Part shown: in pieces, positions 1-10,264 of the stretch
Layout of the letters: each line of letters starts with the position of its first letter
Position numbering within the stretch: position 1 is the first letter of the stretch
Assembly: GCA_014621425.1 (NCBI GenBank)
Contig: JAANBB010000591.1
Coordinates: forward strand, 1 to 21,172
DNA length: 21,172 nucleotides
Direction of reading: 5' to 3'
Origin: Cylindrodendrum hubeiense
Lineage: Eukaryota > Ascomycota > Sordariomycetes > Hypocreales > Nectriaceae
Translations under genes and position numbers: made by a program
Notes under the pieces: model-generated
Told to the model about the DNA's origin: nothing
Seen by the model: the letters and a program-made list of their open reading frames with translations, nothing else
The model's database searches: none

Positions 1-448
1 CCAACAGCACCCGCGCCGCCTTCATGACGGCGGGGCAGCTTGCCAGCTACGACGTTGCCAAGCGTCTGCTGCTCAAGTACACACCGCTCCAGGACAACCT
101 TACGACGCATTTCACCGCCTCGTTCCTCGCTGGACTGGTCGCCGCCACCATCACGAGCCCCATCGACGTCATCAAGACCCGTGTCATGTCTTCGTCTCAC
201 AGCCACGGCATCATGCACTTGATCGGCGACATCTACAAGACCGACGGTGTCGGCTGGGTGTTCAAGGGATGGACCCCTAGCTTCCTTAGACTTGGGCCGT
301 ACGTTCCTTCACCCCCGTTCCATTTCATCCCCTGTTTCCGTCCTTAGCTAACACGTCCAACAGCCAAACCATCTGTACATTTGTATTCCTAGAGATGCAC
401 CGCAAGGCATACCGCAGAGTGCAGGGCGTTGATGAGAAGAACATTTAG
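1..448 (+). CDS. DIC1: Mitochondrial dicarboxylate carrier (SLC25 family), C-terminal part, 5' end outside window
   Basis: The protein exchanges dicarboxylates (malate, succinate) for phosphate across the mitochondrial inner membrane. Codons run from position 3 to 298, then an intron with GTACGT donor and CAACAG acceptor (299-363) is removed, and 364-448 encodes the end, stopping at TAG 446-448; about 126 residues are visible. The third carrier repeat is present: SPIDVIKTRVM carries the P-x-D-x-x-K signature, and the spliced end LGPQTICTFVFLE matches the last transmembrane helix of dicarboxylate carriers. The stretch TAGQLASYDVAK followed by THFTASFLAG resembles DIC1/SLC25A10 more than other carriers. 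Splicing restores this helix, whereas the unspliced frame stops at 345-347. The gene is convergent with RPB3. A related oxaloacetate or 2-oxoglutarate carrier is less likely. The N-terminal two repeats lie upstream of the window. Confidence 0.92.
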
Positions 449-873
449 ACCGGGCATATAGACCGGGGCGAAGGGCATTATCTGGAGTTTCCATTTCGAA
501 AAAGTTAGAATGAGTGCATTCTTGACGGCGTTAACTGGCATTTGAGACCTCGAGGGACCTGGTTTCTCAGGACTCGTCTGTGGATTTATGTTCGAGCACA
601 TAGGAAATGTGGACAAAGATGGGACTTGATTGTGATGGAATGAATATTACCGCGGCTTGGATGCACCAGAGCCCCTTTTGTTGTTCGTTTTTTTGTGTGC
701 ATTTTCTTCTATCTGCCTCTCCCCTCTCTCCAAGTTCCGTATTCGAAACGAATCCATTCTACCGTGCTATGCTTTATGATACTGTTACATATTCCAGTCC
801 ATCAACCCACAAACCAACCCTTCTTTGATTAGATTACGCACCTGACCCATCCATCCCATGAAACGCCCGCCTC
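449..873. other. Convergent 3' intergenic region between DIC1 and RPB3
   Basis: This 425-bp stretch lies between the stop codons of two tail-to-tail genes and must hold both 3' UTRs. I see no coding exon. It includes a pyrimidine-rich tract near 690-735 and AT-rich patches (near 640 and 765-790) that could act as polyadenylation elements. Short ORFs here have no homology I recognise. Confidence 0.6.
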
Positions 874-2048
874 TCACTGCCACGACGGCTGACCGTACGG
901 TGTCGTGCCGTAGGCCGTCATACCTCCTGCTGCTCCTCCTCCTCCTCCCCCTCCTCCATACGCGGTTGTATTGCCGCCATATGGTGTTGTGTACCCACCA
1001 TCCTGCCAGGGAGTCGTGCCGCCGTCCATGTTCATGTCGGGACTCCGGGGCCCGTCGAACTGCGGCTCCTCGTCGCCGCCGTACTTCCTGGGGTCGAGGC
1101 CCTTCAACAGACCACCAATCTTCTGTTGCAGCACGCGGATGCCGCTCTGCACAATCTGGTCGGGCTCCATGTTCCCTGATGACTCAACCTCAAAGTAGAA
1201 CCGGTTGGGAACCGCGTCGTAGTCGAATGGCTCGCCTTCCTGGGCGGGCTCCTCCCACTGGGCATATTTGCTCTTCGGCCTGTCAAATCATCAGTTCTGT
1301 CCTGCAAAAACCCACACACCATAGGGTTGCCGTGATAACTCACCATTCCACCTCCGGGTCTGTGTCGTTCTCGAACCACATGTCAATATGGTGCAGCTTG
1401 TTGTGAGGGTCGTATTCGAATCCCACAGCAGACGTCGGCATCCACTTGGCGTGCTCCTTTGCGATTCCCTTCTTGGCGATGCATGTAATCTTCAACTCCT
1501 GGTCCTTTCGTAGCTTCGCAATCAAGCAGCCGTAGCCCTCCGGGTCTCTTATGACGGGGCCTCCACCTGCGTTTGCGTTTCGGCCGTCGACAACCAGGTC
1601 ACGCGCATAGACCTTCATGATCTCGTCGGACGTGCACTTGGCGTGCAGCGTGAGCGACACGCTACAGTGTTCGCAGTACTGCTCGCAGTCGCAGTCTCGG
1701 GAGTAGTTGAGCTCGCTGACTTCCTTCGAATCGAGGGGAATGAGACCCAGGCGGTGGGCAATGAACTCGTCAGCCAGCACTGAGCTGTTGACCTCGATTT
1801 CTACTAGGTCGATGGCCATCGTGGGCACCTCGGCTTGGATGATTCGACGCAGGGCGTTGGCAAAGGCTAGATTCGTCTTGGAGAGCTCAAAGTCGACCTT
1901 TGTGATATCGGCCTGGATCGCATCATGTCAGATTCAGCTTCCCACTGCAAGGAGGCGCCAGGGGGGCCTCCCATACCGCTGAGATCTTGACTTGGGGCTG
2001 CTCGGGCTCCCCGTCCATGACCATGGGGTCGTAGTTCATTCCGTCCAT
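874..2048 (-). CDS. RPB3: RNA polymerase II core subunit RPB3
   Basis: RPB3 is the alpha-like subunit that dimerises with RPB11 to nucleate Pol II assembly in the nucleus. Model: exon 1 2048-1977, intron 1976-1913 (GTATGG...CAG, branch CTGAC), exon 2 1912-1344, intron 1343-1280 (GTGAGT...ACAG), exon 3 1279-874. The total is 1047 nt, or 348 residues (yeast RPB3 is 318). Residues 25-84 hold the alpha-type dimerisation core, with [10 protein letters not shown] and [15 protein letters not shown]. The zinc-binding loop [10 protein letters not shown] puts cysteines at 98, 100, 104 and 107. The C-terminus is a Gly/Tyr/Thr-rich tail with a run of eight glycines, longer than in yeast and probably disordered. 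The start at MDGMNYDP is chosen because it is the first ATG of the exon, just after GCCTCAAG. A second Met three codons on is possible. It is divergent from SOF1. Confidence 0.96.
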
Positions 2049-2456
2049 CTTGAGGCGTTCGCGCGCGTTGCGGCGGGAGGAGAGGATGTAGCAAGAAAGG
2101 ACGCGGTTTCCGCGCAAGCGATGATTCGGTTCTCCGGGGGCTGCGCGCACACAGAGATTCGTGTCTTTCGGGTTCGGTCGGAGATGGCGCACAAAGAAAC
2201 AATGCTGAGGGTGAGTTTTTGCGACGATGCGAGTAAGGCTTCTGCATAGGACATTACACATGCGACCTATCGATTCAAAGAAGAGCGGAACATTACTAAT
2301 CCGAGGTCTTATCTCCCTGCATGCCCAGGTCTCCCGACGCGATAAGGAAAAAAAATTCCCCGCCATTTGACGAGCAGCGAGAACTACACTGAGACTACGT
2401 CTTGTGCTTCGAAGCTCTGCTATTCAACACTCGAACGCCAGCAGACAATAGCAACA
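2049..2456. promoter_or_regulatory. Shared divergent promoter of RPB3 and SOF1
   Basis: These 408 bp separate the start codons of two divergent growth-related genes, so both core promoters and 5' leaders must be here. Visible elements are a GC-rich alternating CG stretch near 2058-2078, a GATA-type site on the minus strand (CTTATCT, 2308-2314), a plus-strand GATAAG at 2341-2346 and an adjacent run of eight A around 2348-2356, which is a typical nucleosome-depleting element. I see no clear TATA box. Whether the GATA sites are used is not known. Confidence 0.6.
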
Positions 2457-3794
2457 ATGAAGATCCAGGCTCTCAGCCGCTCGGTGTCGGCGCACCAGGC
2501 TCCCGGGTCCAATGTGTCCAAGCAGCCTCGCAACCTCGACTCGGCGCTGCACCCCTTCGAGCGCGCCCGCGAGTACAAGCGAGCCCTCAACGCCGTCAAG
2601 CTCGAGCGGATGCACGCCCAGCCCTTCATCGGCCAGCTGGGCCGCGGTCATGTCGACGGTGTCTACTCGATCGCCAAGGACCCCAACTCTCTCGAGCACT
2701 TTGCGAGCGGCAGTGGTGACGGTGTTGTCAAGGTCTGGGACCTGGCGGACCGCGACGAAATCTGGCACACGACAGCCCATGAGAACATCGTCAAGGGTCT
2801 CGAGTGGACGCGTGACAAGAAGCTCCTGACCTGCGGTGCCGACCGCTCCATCAAGCTCTTCGATCCCTACAACACCCCCAGCGAGGCGGCCCCCATCTCG
2901 TCGTGGCTCGGCACTGGCGCCTTTACCAGTCTGTCTCACCACCGGTCCCGCAACGCATTTGCAGCAGCCTCGAGTGTGATATCTATCTACGACCTGGAGC
3001 GACAGACTGCGGCACCCGAGGTGCTTCACTGGCCCACGTCGGTCGACACCATCACTGATGTCTCCTTCAATTACGTGGAGACATCAGTCCTGGCGTCATG
3101 CTCCAACGACCGCTCAATTGTCATCTACGATCTCCGTACCTCAACCCCTGTGACCAAGACGACTCTCAAGTTCGCCACCAACCGCATCGCCTGGTCACCC
3201 ATGGAGGCCTTCAACTTTGCCGCCGCCTCTGAGGACCACAATATCTACCTCTTCGACATGCGCAAGTTCGACCGCGCCCTCAACGTCCTCAAGGACCACG
3301 TCGCCGCCGTCATGGACGTCGAGTTCTCCCCGACCGGTGAGGAGCTCGTCTCCGCCTCTTGGGACCGTACCGTCCGCCTCTGGAACCGCGACCGCGGACA
3401 CTCGCGCGACATCTACCACACCAAGCGCATGCAGCGTGTCATGTCTGCTCGCTGGACCCCCGACGCCCGCTACGTGCTCTCGGGCTCCGACGACGGCAAC
3501 ATCCGCCTGTGGCGCGCCAATGCCTCCCAGCGAGAGGGAATCAAGTCCACCCGCCAGCGCCAGGCCCTCGAGTACAACGACGCCATCGTCGAGCGCTTCG
3601 AGCATATGCCCGAGATCCGCCGCATCAAGCATCATCGCCACATCCCCGAGGTCCTCAAGAAGGCCGGCCAGATCAAGTCCGAGGAGCTCAAGAGCATCAA
3701 GCGTCGCGAAGAAAACGAGCGCCGTCACTCCAAGAAGCAATTCGAGCGGAGGAAGGGCGAGAGAGAGAAGATGGTTCTGTCCAAGGAGAAGTGA
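2457..3794 (+). CDS. SOF1: SOF1/DCAF13 WD40 protein of the U3 snoRNP (SSU processome)
   Basis: The protein is a nucleolar component needed for 18S rRNA maturation with U3 snoRNA. The single exon encodes 445 residues, the same length as human DCAF13. The start ATGAAGATCCAG lies in a good context (CAACA before ATG), and MKI followed by RNLDSALHPFERAREYKRAL matches the conserved N-terminus of yeast Sof1. The frame stays open upstream to about 2367 but without an ATG, so 2457 is used. WD40 blades run from about residue 63 to 355, with GSGDGVVKVWDL, SASWDRTVRLWNRD and SGSDDGNIRLW as clear repeat ends. The C-terminal Sof1-like domain (about 356-445) holds RRIKHHRHIPEVLKKAGQ and a Lys/Arg/Glu-rich helix, probably an RNA- or ribosome-contacting and nucleolar-targeting segment. 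It is divergent from RPB3 and convergent with the phosphofructokinase-2 gene. Confidence 0.98.
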   Translation: MKIQALSRSVSAHQAPGSNVSKQPRNLDSALHPFERAREYKRALNAVKLERMHAQPFIGQLGRGHVDGVYSIAKDPNSLEHFASGSGDGVVKVWDLADRDEIWHTTAHENIVKGLEWTRDKKLLTCGADRSIKLFDPYNTPSEAAPISSWLGTGAFTSLSHHRSRNAFAAASSVISIYDLERQTAAPEVLHWPTSVDTITDVSFNYVETSVLASCSNDRSIVIYDLRTSTPVTKTTLKFATNRIAWSPMEAFNFAAASEDHNIYLFDMRKFDRALNVLKDHVAAVMDVEFSPTGEELVSASWDRTVRLWNRDRGHSRDIYHTKRMQRVMSARWTPDARYVLSGSDDGNIRLWRANASQREGIKSTRQRQALEYNDAIVERFEHMPEIRRIKHHRHIPEVLKKAGQIKSEELKSIKRREENERRHSKKQFERRKGEREKMVLSKEK

Positions 3795-4766
3795 GAGGAT
3801 TGATACATATGACCGTGAATTGTCAAATCCGAACCAAAAAGAATTTGAGTTTTGTTGGGTGTGTCGCAACGGGCATGGCAGGCATGGCATGGCGTTCAGG
3901 TTTTACAGGGTTAGTTAAAATCTTTTGGTACACATATACCACGGGAGTTTTTGAACAGAATTTATATTCTCTTTCCCACAAATCGAGTTAGTACCTCGCT
4001 GTGATTTTGTACTTCCTACGGCTCAGTACCTTATTGCCAGGCGCTTAGTATTTTTACTATGACTTGGTACCCAACTGCGACTCAACATCCACGGTTGTCA
4101 AGCACATGTAAGATAAATTGGAGAGATGTATTTGCTGTAGAAAACCTAGCAAAGATTCCATATTCCACAAGCGATCCTTTGAGCGGCTTGTCTGTCTGTT
4201 CACGTGTTGCATGACGCTGCATTGTGTTGTGTTGCGTCTACCATCTATCCCATCCCAGGGGTATGCCCCTTTGTTCGCCTAGCCGAGGAAGACAACGACG
4301 GGAGAAAAAACAACGCCAGAGTACCCTTTGTAAATCAAGTGTAGTGTACTCCCAGACCAGACCGCAGCCCGAGCTGACTCAATCTTGAATATCCCTTCCC
4401 ATTCCAAGGAAATCCCATCAAAACTCCTGAAAGTAAAGCCGATCCGCAAGGTTTGTCACGCGATCGGAGGTATCTCTTTATCAATCGAACGGAAAACGCC
4501 CATGCCGCCGTCTTTTTTTTGTTTATGTCGCCGTCCCGTTCCATTGATATGCGATAGTCCCCCTGTTGCGTAGCATCGTAAGACCCGTGTCTGCCCAAAC
4601 TCCGTTTAAAACAATTGGAAACCGTCCGGTTATCCGCGATTCGAAATATTATGATGTTTGGCGTTGTTGTTGTTTTTGTTTGTTGTTGATGTGGTTGTTG
4701 TTGTTGTTGTTGTTGTACACACCGGGCGGAACCCGGGAGAAAATCGTGGGGCGGCAAGGTCAGAAC
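3795..4766. other. Convergent 3' intergenic region between SOF1 and 6PF2K/FBPase-2
   Basis: This 972-bp gap holds the two 3' UTRs. It is AT-richer than the genes and contains scattered GTACC/TAGTA motifs between 3930 and 4070, GTTGTG-type repeats near 4218-4236 and the TTG microsatellite at 4694-4716. I see no credible exon. A minus-strand frame across 4335-4757 is open only because the microsatellite reads as poly-Gln. Confidence 0.6.
4694..4716. repeat. (TTG)n/(CAA)n microsatellite
   Basis: About seven uninterrupted TTG units sit in a larger TTG-rich stretch (about 4659-4716) just 3' of the 6PF2K/FBPase-2 stop codon. It would appear as a CAA repeat in that gene's 3' UTR. It is likely length-polymorphic. 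Confidence 0.85.
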
Positions 4767-7235
4767 CTAGACGCTGTTACGGCCGGCCTTCTGTGGTCGA
4801 TAATTGGGCATCTCGTTGAACCATCCCTGTGCCTCGTCGTATTTGTAGGCGTGGAAGGCGATGCCGTATGGCTTGGGCTCGATGGCGTAGAGCATGCCCA
4901 GAGGCACGTCCATGTCAGTAATATCTGCGAGCGAGAGATCCATAAAGTAGGCCATCAAGACTCTGCAGATGGAGCGATGTCCGATAATCATGACATGATC
5001 CTCGATCCGCTCAACTTCTCGTACCATGTCACGTAGGCGGCTGATAACTTGAAGATATCCCTCGCCACCCACGCCCGGATAGATGTAATTGAGCTTGTCC
5101 TTCCCTCGCTTCTGGTATTCGTCAGGGTGACTCTTGGCGATCTCGGCATAAGTCATGCCCTCAAATTGGCCCGCATTCAGTTCGTTGAGCATCTCCCAAT
5201 TCTTGACGTCGTAATCATCGTCGGCCTCAAAGTATTCAGCCGTATCCACGCTACGCTGAAGCATTGATGTCCAAATGCAAAAGTTCTTGTTATCCCAGTC
5301 CCGATTCATCTCAGGATACGGGGGGGTGTTGTCGCCCGGCAGAGGGGGGAAGGAAGCCTGAGCCATCTTGCTGGTCTGTTCCATAAGCCATTGCTTGCGC
5401 TTGTGGGTGATGAACCTGTGAAGGGCGAGGCCGTAGTAGTGGCCGACCTCGGTTAGGGGTGAGTCACCGCCCAGCTTTCCCAGCTCGTTATCGACACTCT
5501 GGCCGTGCCGGGTAATCCAAATCTGTCGAGGTGCAAGATTGAAGCTTGCAAGGTAATGGCTGATTCCGTTGCTCAAGAAGCCCTTGAGTCGGTACTGCAC
5601 CAACTTTCTGCCGACATCAATCATCTAAAGCTGGTTAGCAAGATGGGTCAACGAGTCCCTTCGAATAGGGAAAACAAACCTGGATATATTGCATATCATG
5701 GTGCTCCTCATAATCGCCGAGGGAGACGTAAGCGCTTTCGTAGGCAGCGACTCGCTTCTTGAAGTCTTCCAGAGACTGCTGAGGATCCTTGTCCCTGTAG
5801 TCGGGACCTGATAGCTTCAATCGCATATTGGCCTCGAGAACCTGAGGGTCGCGACAGATACTTTCGATGAAAAGGATTCCCAACTTGGGTTCTCGCTCTC
5901 GAATGCGGTTGACGATGTTTTGGCGACGCTCTACCGTGCTGTTAGTGGCGTCAAGAATACCGACGGCGCCACCACTGAGCAGTAGGTAATCCAATAGCTC
6001 GTCCAATGTCTCCATAGCGACTTGTTCTCGCATCGCCGCGGCCGTTGTGTTCTTGGGATCGAAGAATTGAGCAGACTGGTCAATTTCGTCCTTCTCCTGG
6101 CCCTCGGCATCATTGAGGTCAAGAACATCAGGCTCATTCTCATCCGGGGGTGGCGCAGGCATGCCATTCAGGAGAATAGCAGCGGCCTGGACAGGAGGGT
6201 CAAGATGCCCGGGCTCTGGCAACAGGTTAGGGTGGAAAGGGACCTTGCGGCCCGCAGCAACTCGTCTTCGGTTGCCGACGTTGAAGATGCGCGATTCATG
6301 CTGTTGCCATGACAGGTACCGTTGGAGCTTCTTCGTGATGTAGGATTTTCCTCGCGCGGGCAAACCGACCATGACGATGACCAACTTGGCGGCGACATCG
6401 CGGCGGGGAATTCTTCCGTCGGGGGAGACCCTCGAACGGGTCATTCCCGGAATGTTAAGCGTCGTTGCATGGGGTCGCACTCGAGGGGTTTGGCTGCCGG
6501 AATTCTGTCGTAGAGGGGGACTGTGTCATGAGTCAGCGCGACGCTTGGGGATAGGGACCGTCGGGCCTACATCCACCGAAACCGGTGGTTGTGTGGCTTG
6601 CAACATGATTGCAGTAAAATTGGGCGGCACTTACATGCGTGGTGAGCTGGGCGCTGTGGATGTGACGCTGCGCGCATAGGGGGGGGTATCCGTGAGGTCA
6701 CTCAGGCCGCGCAGCGCAGCGGCCATCGCATGGAATGACGGTGGAGGAAGGTGGTCATCGTCGACGGGAGGAGGCAGGACGGCGAAATTAGTATCGGATT
6801 CGACGGCCGTGGATGACGATGACGGCACCGGTGAGGATGGCGAGGCAGAGGGCGAGAGTCCGAGGAGGCTATGCATGACAAGCTTGGCCAGGGCCGACTG
6901 TTTTGATTGTTTGCGACCAGCGTCTGTAGAGGGGAGAGAAAAGGCGGGTAAGCTTGTGTCGTCGACTTTGTCTTCGTTTTCGAGATTGGAGGATGATGGA
7001 GAAGGCAGGAGGAGGCAGGAGGCAGGAGGCAGGTGGCAGAATGCGACCAGCAGGGTTTCGAAGCACAGTGGGAGGGACCAAAAGGTGGATGCGGGGGGCA
7101 AAGTACAAGAGGAAGCGGCAAGAGGCAAAATGGGAATATATGGGAAAGCGATGACGGCGTGGAGAACAGGGGAATAGGAACAGAGAAATAAGAATGAGAC
7201 ACACCTGCTGGGGACACCGGAATTGCTGAAGGCAT
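4767..7235 (-). CDS. PFKFB: Bifunctional 6-phosphofructo-2-kinase / fructose-2,6-bisphosphatase
   Basis: The cytosolic enzyme makes and degrades fructose-2,6-bisphosphate, the allosteric switch between glycolysis and gluconeogenesis. Model: exon 1 7235-7205 (31 nt), intron 7204-6924, exon 2 6923-6635, intron 6634-6521, exon 3 6520-5680, intron 5679-5625, exon 4 5624-4767; 2019 nt, 672 residues, phases consistent. Residues 1-140 are Ser/Pro-rich and regulatory in character, with RSRVS (135-139) fitting a basophilic kinase site. The kinase has Walker A GLPARGKS (159-166) and DATNST (297-302), with an acidic, Pro-rich insert at about 197-262 relative to mammalian enzymes. The phosphatase has RHG (H427), E542 in FEGMTYAEI and H603 in IIGHRS, so both half-reactions should work. 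This differs from yeast Pfk26, whose phosphatase histidine is lost. Exons 3-4 are near certain. The 31-nt first exon and its start are less so, since its ATG context is only fair. Confidence 0.93.
7003..7036. repeat. GGCAGGA minisatellite inside the first intron of 6PF2K/FBPase-2
   Basis: Near-perfect tandem copies of GGCAGGAG-type units (7-10 bp period) lie in the 281-nt first intron. On the sense strand they read as CCTGCC pyrimidine-rich repeats. The size of this intron, 2-5 times the others in the window, is partly explained by such low-complexity sequence. Confidence 0.7.
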
Positions 7236-8432
7236 CTGAGCAACAAGGGAGTCTCGGCTCCAACTCGACAAAGAGGGCTCCAGGCGATGAGTCGCAAGCT
7301 GCTGGCGCTGGCGTTGGGGGCGCTCGAGGAGGCCCTGGAAGCCCTGTAGGGGTGAGCCTTGAGAGCCCGCGCTGGGGCAGCTGCAGCAGCGGCTATTGAC
7401 CGTGGCTGGGCGTCCGATCCAGCGACAAGGATTACAGCCCCAGCGAAGCCGGCTTGCTGGGTGGCCGTGACGGATGTGGTGGGCGCAGTGGGCCGCAGGG
7501 GGCGACTGCAGGTGGGTTCCAGTGGACTCCAGTGGTAGCTCCAGTGGACCACCAGCACACGACCGGTGCTGAGTGGTGGGAAGGGTGCAGGTTTGTTTTT
7601 TCGACGCGCCGACCCTCTTCGCTGCGCTCTGCAGGTTCGAGGACGTCAGTGGGCAGCCGGTGGTGGAGAGGGACCAGGTTGGTGGCGCTTTCGGGGCGTT
7701 CGGGGCGCTCGGGGCTCTTCTCGGTGCTGTTTCTGGTGGCTCCAGGCCGCTTGCAGCAGGTCGCAGCGCTTTGAGCTCGAGATGGGAGAGTCGTAGCGCA
7801 GTCGGGGATGCCGCGCTTGCGCTTGTGGGGAGGGGAAGGGAGGAGAATGCCCTAAATGGTGTTGGTGTATCTGTAGGTAGGGCTTGGCTTGCGACCAGTT
7901 TGTGAGTTGTTGAATATGAGTGTGATGGCGAGGGGGTGTTGAGGCGCGAGGGTAAATGAGATAGACGGCCGCTGTTGGGTGTTGAATCTGGACCCTCGTA
8001 TATTGATTGGGGTGTTCTTTTTTAGGAGCCGCTGGACGTATAGATGTGTGCGTCCAATGCGATGTAATGCGTTGCGTTGTTCGTTTCGTGTCGGTCAGGC
8101 TGCCCGGCTGTGCTGTGCAGTCTTGTCTTCTGCTCTCTGACCGTAATACTTGGCGTACGTATATGGTCCCGTCAGATGTAGTGATGATCGTTCTTGTCGT
8201 GTCAGTGTTGGATACGTCACCAGGTTTTTCAGGCTGTGCCCATCAGGAAGGGCCCTGTATGCAGGTCGAGCCAGAGGCAGCCTGTATTATAGTGGTCGCG
8301 TCGAAACGCTCATCAGGACGGTTGCTTGGGTGTTTGGTTGCCCTGACGGGGGTGCTCGTCCTGGTCAGGAGAGCAGTGAGGCAGAGTGAGGTGATGTTGG
8401 GTGGTCCGTGGCCCGGGTCGCGCGGTGGACGT
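7236..8432. other. Upstream region of 6PF2K/FBPase-2, no gene seen
   Basis: This is presumably promoter and 5' leader of the minus-strand enzyme gene. On the plus strand it is G-rich, with two small tandem arrays: TCCAGTGG three times at 7518-7547 (10-12 bp spacing) and a 9-bp TTCGGGGCG unit three times at 7690-7716. Long open frames here are low-complexity Gly/Ala/Ser/Arg reads of GC-rich DNA, and I do not believe they are genes. Confidence 0.5.
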
Positions 8433-8628
8433 GGATGATGGATGATGGATGACGAGCCCAGGGAAAATGTACCCAAAGCTTCCAGGTTTGCCGCTGAACT
8501 TCAGCTTTCCATCCCAGCTGCCCTGGTAGGGGACGTGGTCGACTTGTACTCAAGGTTTCACACACAAGGCCTGACCGAGAACCTGCGGCCCAATGCCTAC
8601 CGAGCATCCATCCACCATCCACCATCCA
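8433..8628. repeat. Pair of opposed heptamer arrays
   Basis: GGATGAT is repeated three times at 8433-8453 (last unit GGATGAC). CCATCCA is repeated three times at 8608-8628. The reverse complement of the second unit, cyclically shifted, is GGATGGT, one base different from the first, so the two arrays are near-inverted copies about 155 bp apart. Between them is a 13-bp hairpin sequence, GCTGAA-C-TTCAGC, at 8493-8505. Confidence 0.6.
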
Positions 8629-10264
8629 CCACCCTCCGCCGTGGTACCCTCCACCATCCTCGCATCGAGGCTCGCTCGCTAGTTATCTCTTAGTCCCATG
8701 GCGCTTCGCCCGTCTTAGTTGGGCGTCCGCGTGGTGAAAGTGTGTGTGGGCGGGCGATGGAGAAATGTGATACCTGTGCGATACCACTCTGGCAGACCGA
8801 GCTCGGCCTGCTCGCTGTCCAGCCCGACTTACATCATTGCACATCCCACTCCTGTCTACGTACCTGGCACCTCCCGTGCCGGCGGCGTCGCATGTGGGAA
8901 ATACCCTTCCTAGATACTTGCCGCCCCCCTCCAGGGACATGCTCGAGGTGCCGACGATACGTATTGCCCAAGATCGAGGGGTGCGAAGGACCCAGATAAT
9001 TACTCCCCCAAGATCCTCCGTCCGAGTCCCAAGATCCACGCCTGGCCCTAGTCCCTCCCACCTCCATCGCATGTACCGTATATCCAGGTCATCATGGCAT
9101 GTCATGGCATGGCATGTCTCGCAAATCCTGGGAAATGGAAGCCTTCCTCCGCCGCCCATCGGATTCGCCCCGAGTCAGCCGCTGCCCGGAACCCAGGTAT
9201 TCGACGTATTAGATTCGCTGGGATGGCTTCCCCCAGGCTGGCCCCCCATGAAGGCCCCCATGAAGGCAAATTCCCAAAGACCCAGGGCGTCCCAGCGTCC
9301 AAGCGCCGCCAAGCGCACCCTGGCGGAGCTTCAGCTACCTTTCCCGGCTGGGTCACCGCGGTGGCGCGGGGCCATGAGCCCATCCACCACAGTTAGCTCC
9401 CACACGCCGAGCATTTACTGGGTGCTGGCCCCCGTCTGCTACCAAACTCACCGAGGCGCTCGCCGTGTCACCCTCGCGAGCGCCTCGTCAGTCTCCGTCT
9501 CGTTTCGCTTCGGGGGGGACACCGGACACTCGGGGCGTGGAAACGGTCCTTGGACAGATCATCACGGCCATTGTCGCCCTCCGTTACAGCCCCATTTGAC
9601 ATACGATGCGCCGGCGTAAACGCTTTCCAAACTTCGAGGCAGCCAGGCGAGGCGAGGCGAAGTGATGCTGGAGCAAAGACAGGGCCACACTCAGTCCAGT
9701 GACGCCGCAATCTGTTCGCAGAATGCAAATGCAGCCAGGGCATCCTAGACCCATCACGCAGCAGAGACCCATCCGCCATCCCCATTTCTCCCTTTAGGCT
9801 AGGAGGTCTCTGGCTGTGCCTAGGCCACATCGAGTCAAGCCGCAGTGGCCCTCTCCCCAAAAGTCTGCACGCTACTGCGGCCCAGGACCTTCTTTTTTGG
9901 CAATGGAAGGGAACTCAAACCTCCCCACGAAACATCTACCCGAAAAGAGTCATTGCCCAGCCTGCAGGCGTCTACAGACTAGCGAGCTCCGATTTCGCCG
10001 CTGCGGGGGGAAGAGGGAAAAAATGTCGAAAGGGGGGAAATAGCAAATCCCCCACCTCGCCAGCATGTGTTGTGCGGTTAAAATTACCTCTGAGTTATTC
10101 GTAAGACAGCGGCCAGAGTTGCAGCGGCCCATGGCGCATGGCAACCTGTAGCCGCTCCTCTGAGTCACCCTCGATGGGCTCAGGCAAGCTGAGGCGGGCG
10201 GATGTATGCTTCCTGAGCATCTCATTGCTCGCCTCCTCTGATGGCCAAGCAACCGCGGCAAGCA
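8629..10264. other. Gene-free C-rich region
   Basis: I find no gene. The plus strand is C-rich and stop-poor, which gives a 261-codon open frame (8837-9619) without a recognisable domain and with no ATG at its 5' limit. CATGG-type repeats occur at about 9090-9117, and GGCGA repeats at about 9646-9660. It may be distal promoter sequence for either flanking gene or may contain non-coding transcripts; the sequence does not say which. Confidence 0.4.

Noticed and set aside
2367..2456. In-frame N-terminal extension of SOF1
   Set aside because: There is no ATG in these 30 codons, and the family's conserved MKI start is at 2457.
4335..4757. Minus-strand frame with a poly-Gln run
   Set aside because: The Gln run is just the CAA microsatellite in the 3' UTR of 6PF2K/FBPase-2, and the rest has no homology.
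6869..7558. 229-codon minus-strand frame upstream of 6PF2K/FBPase-2
   Set aside because: It is in a different frame from the enzyme's exon 2 as spliced, starts at GTG and is an Ala/Ser/Arg read of GC-rich leader sequence. The spliced model starting at 7235 explains the region better.
8837..9619. 261-codon open frame on the plus strand, the longest in the 5.8-kb gap
   Set aside because: It has no ATG at its 5' limit, no recognisable domain and a Pro/Ser/Arg-rich low-complexity composition. The strand is C-rich and therefore poor in stop codons.
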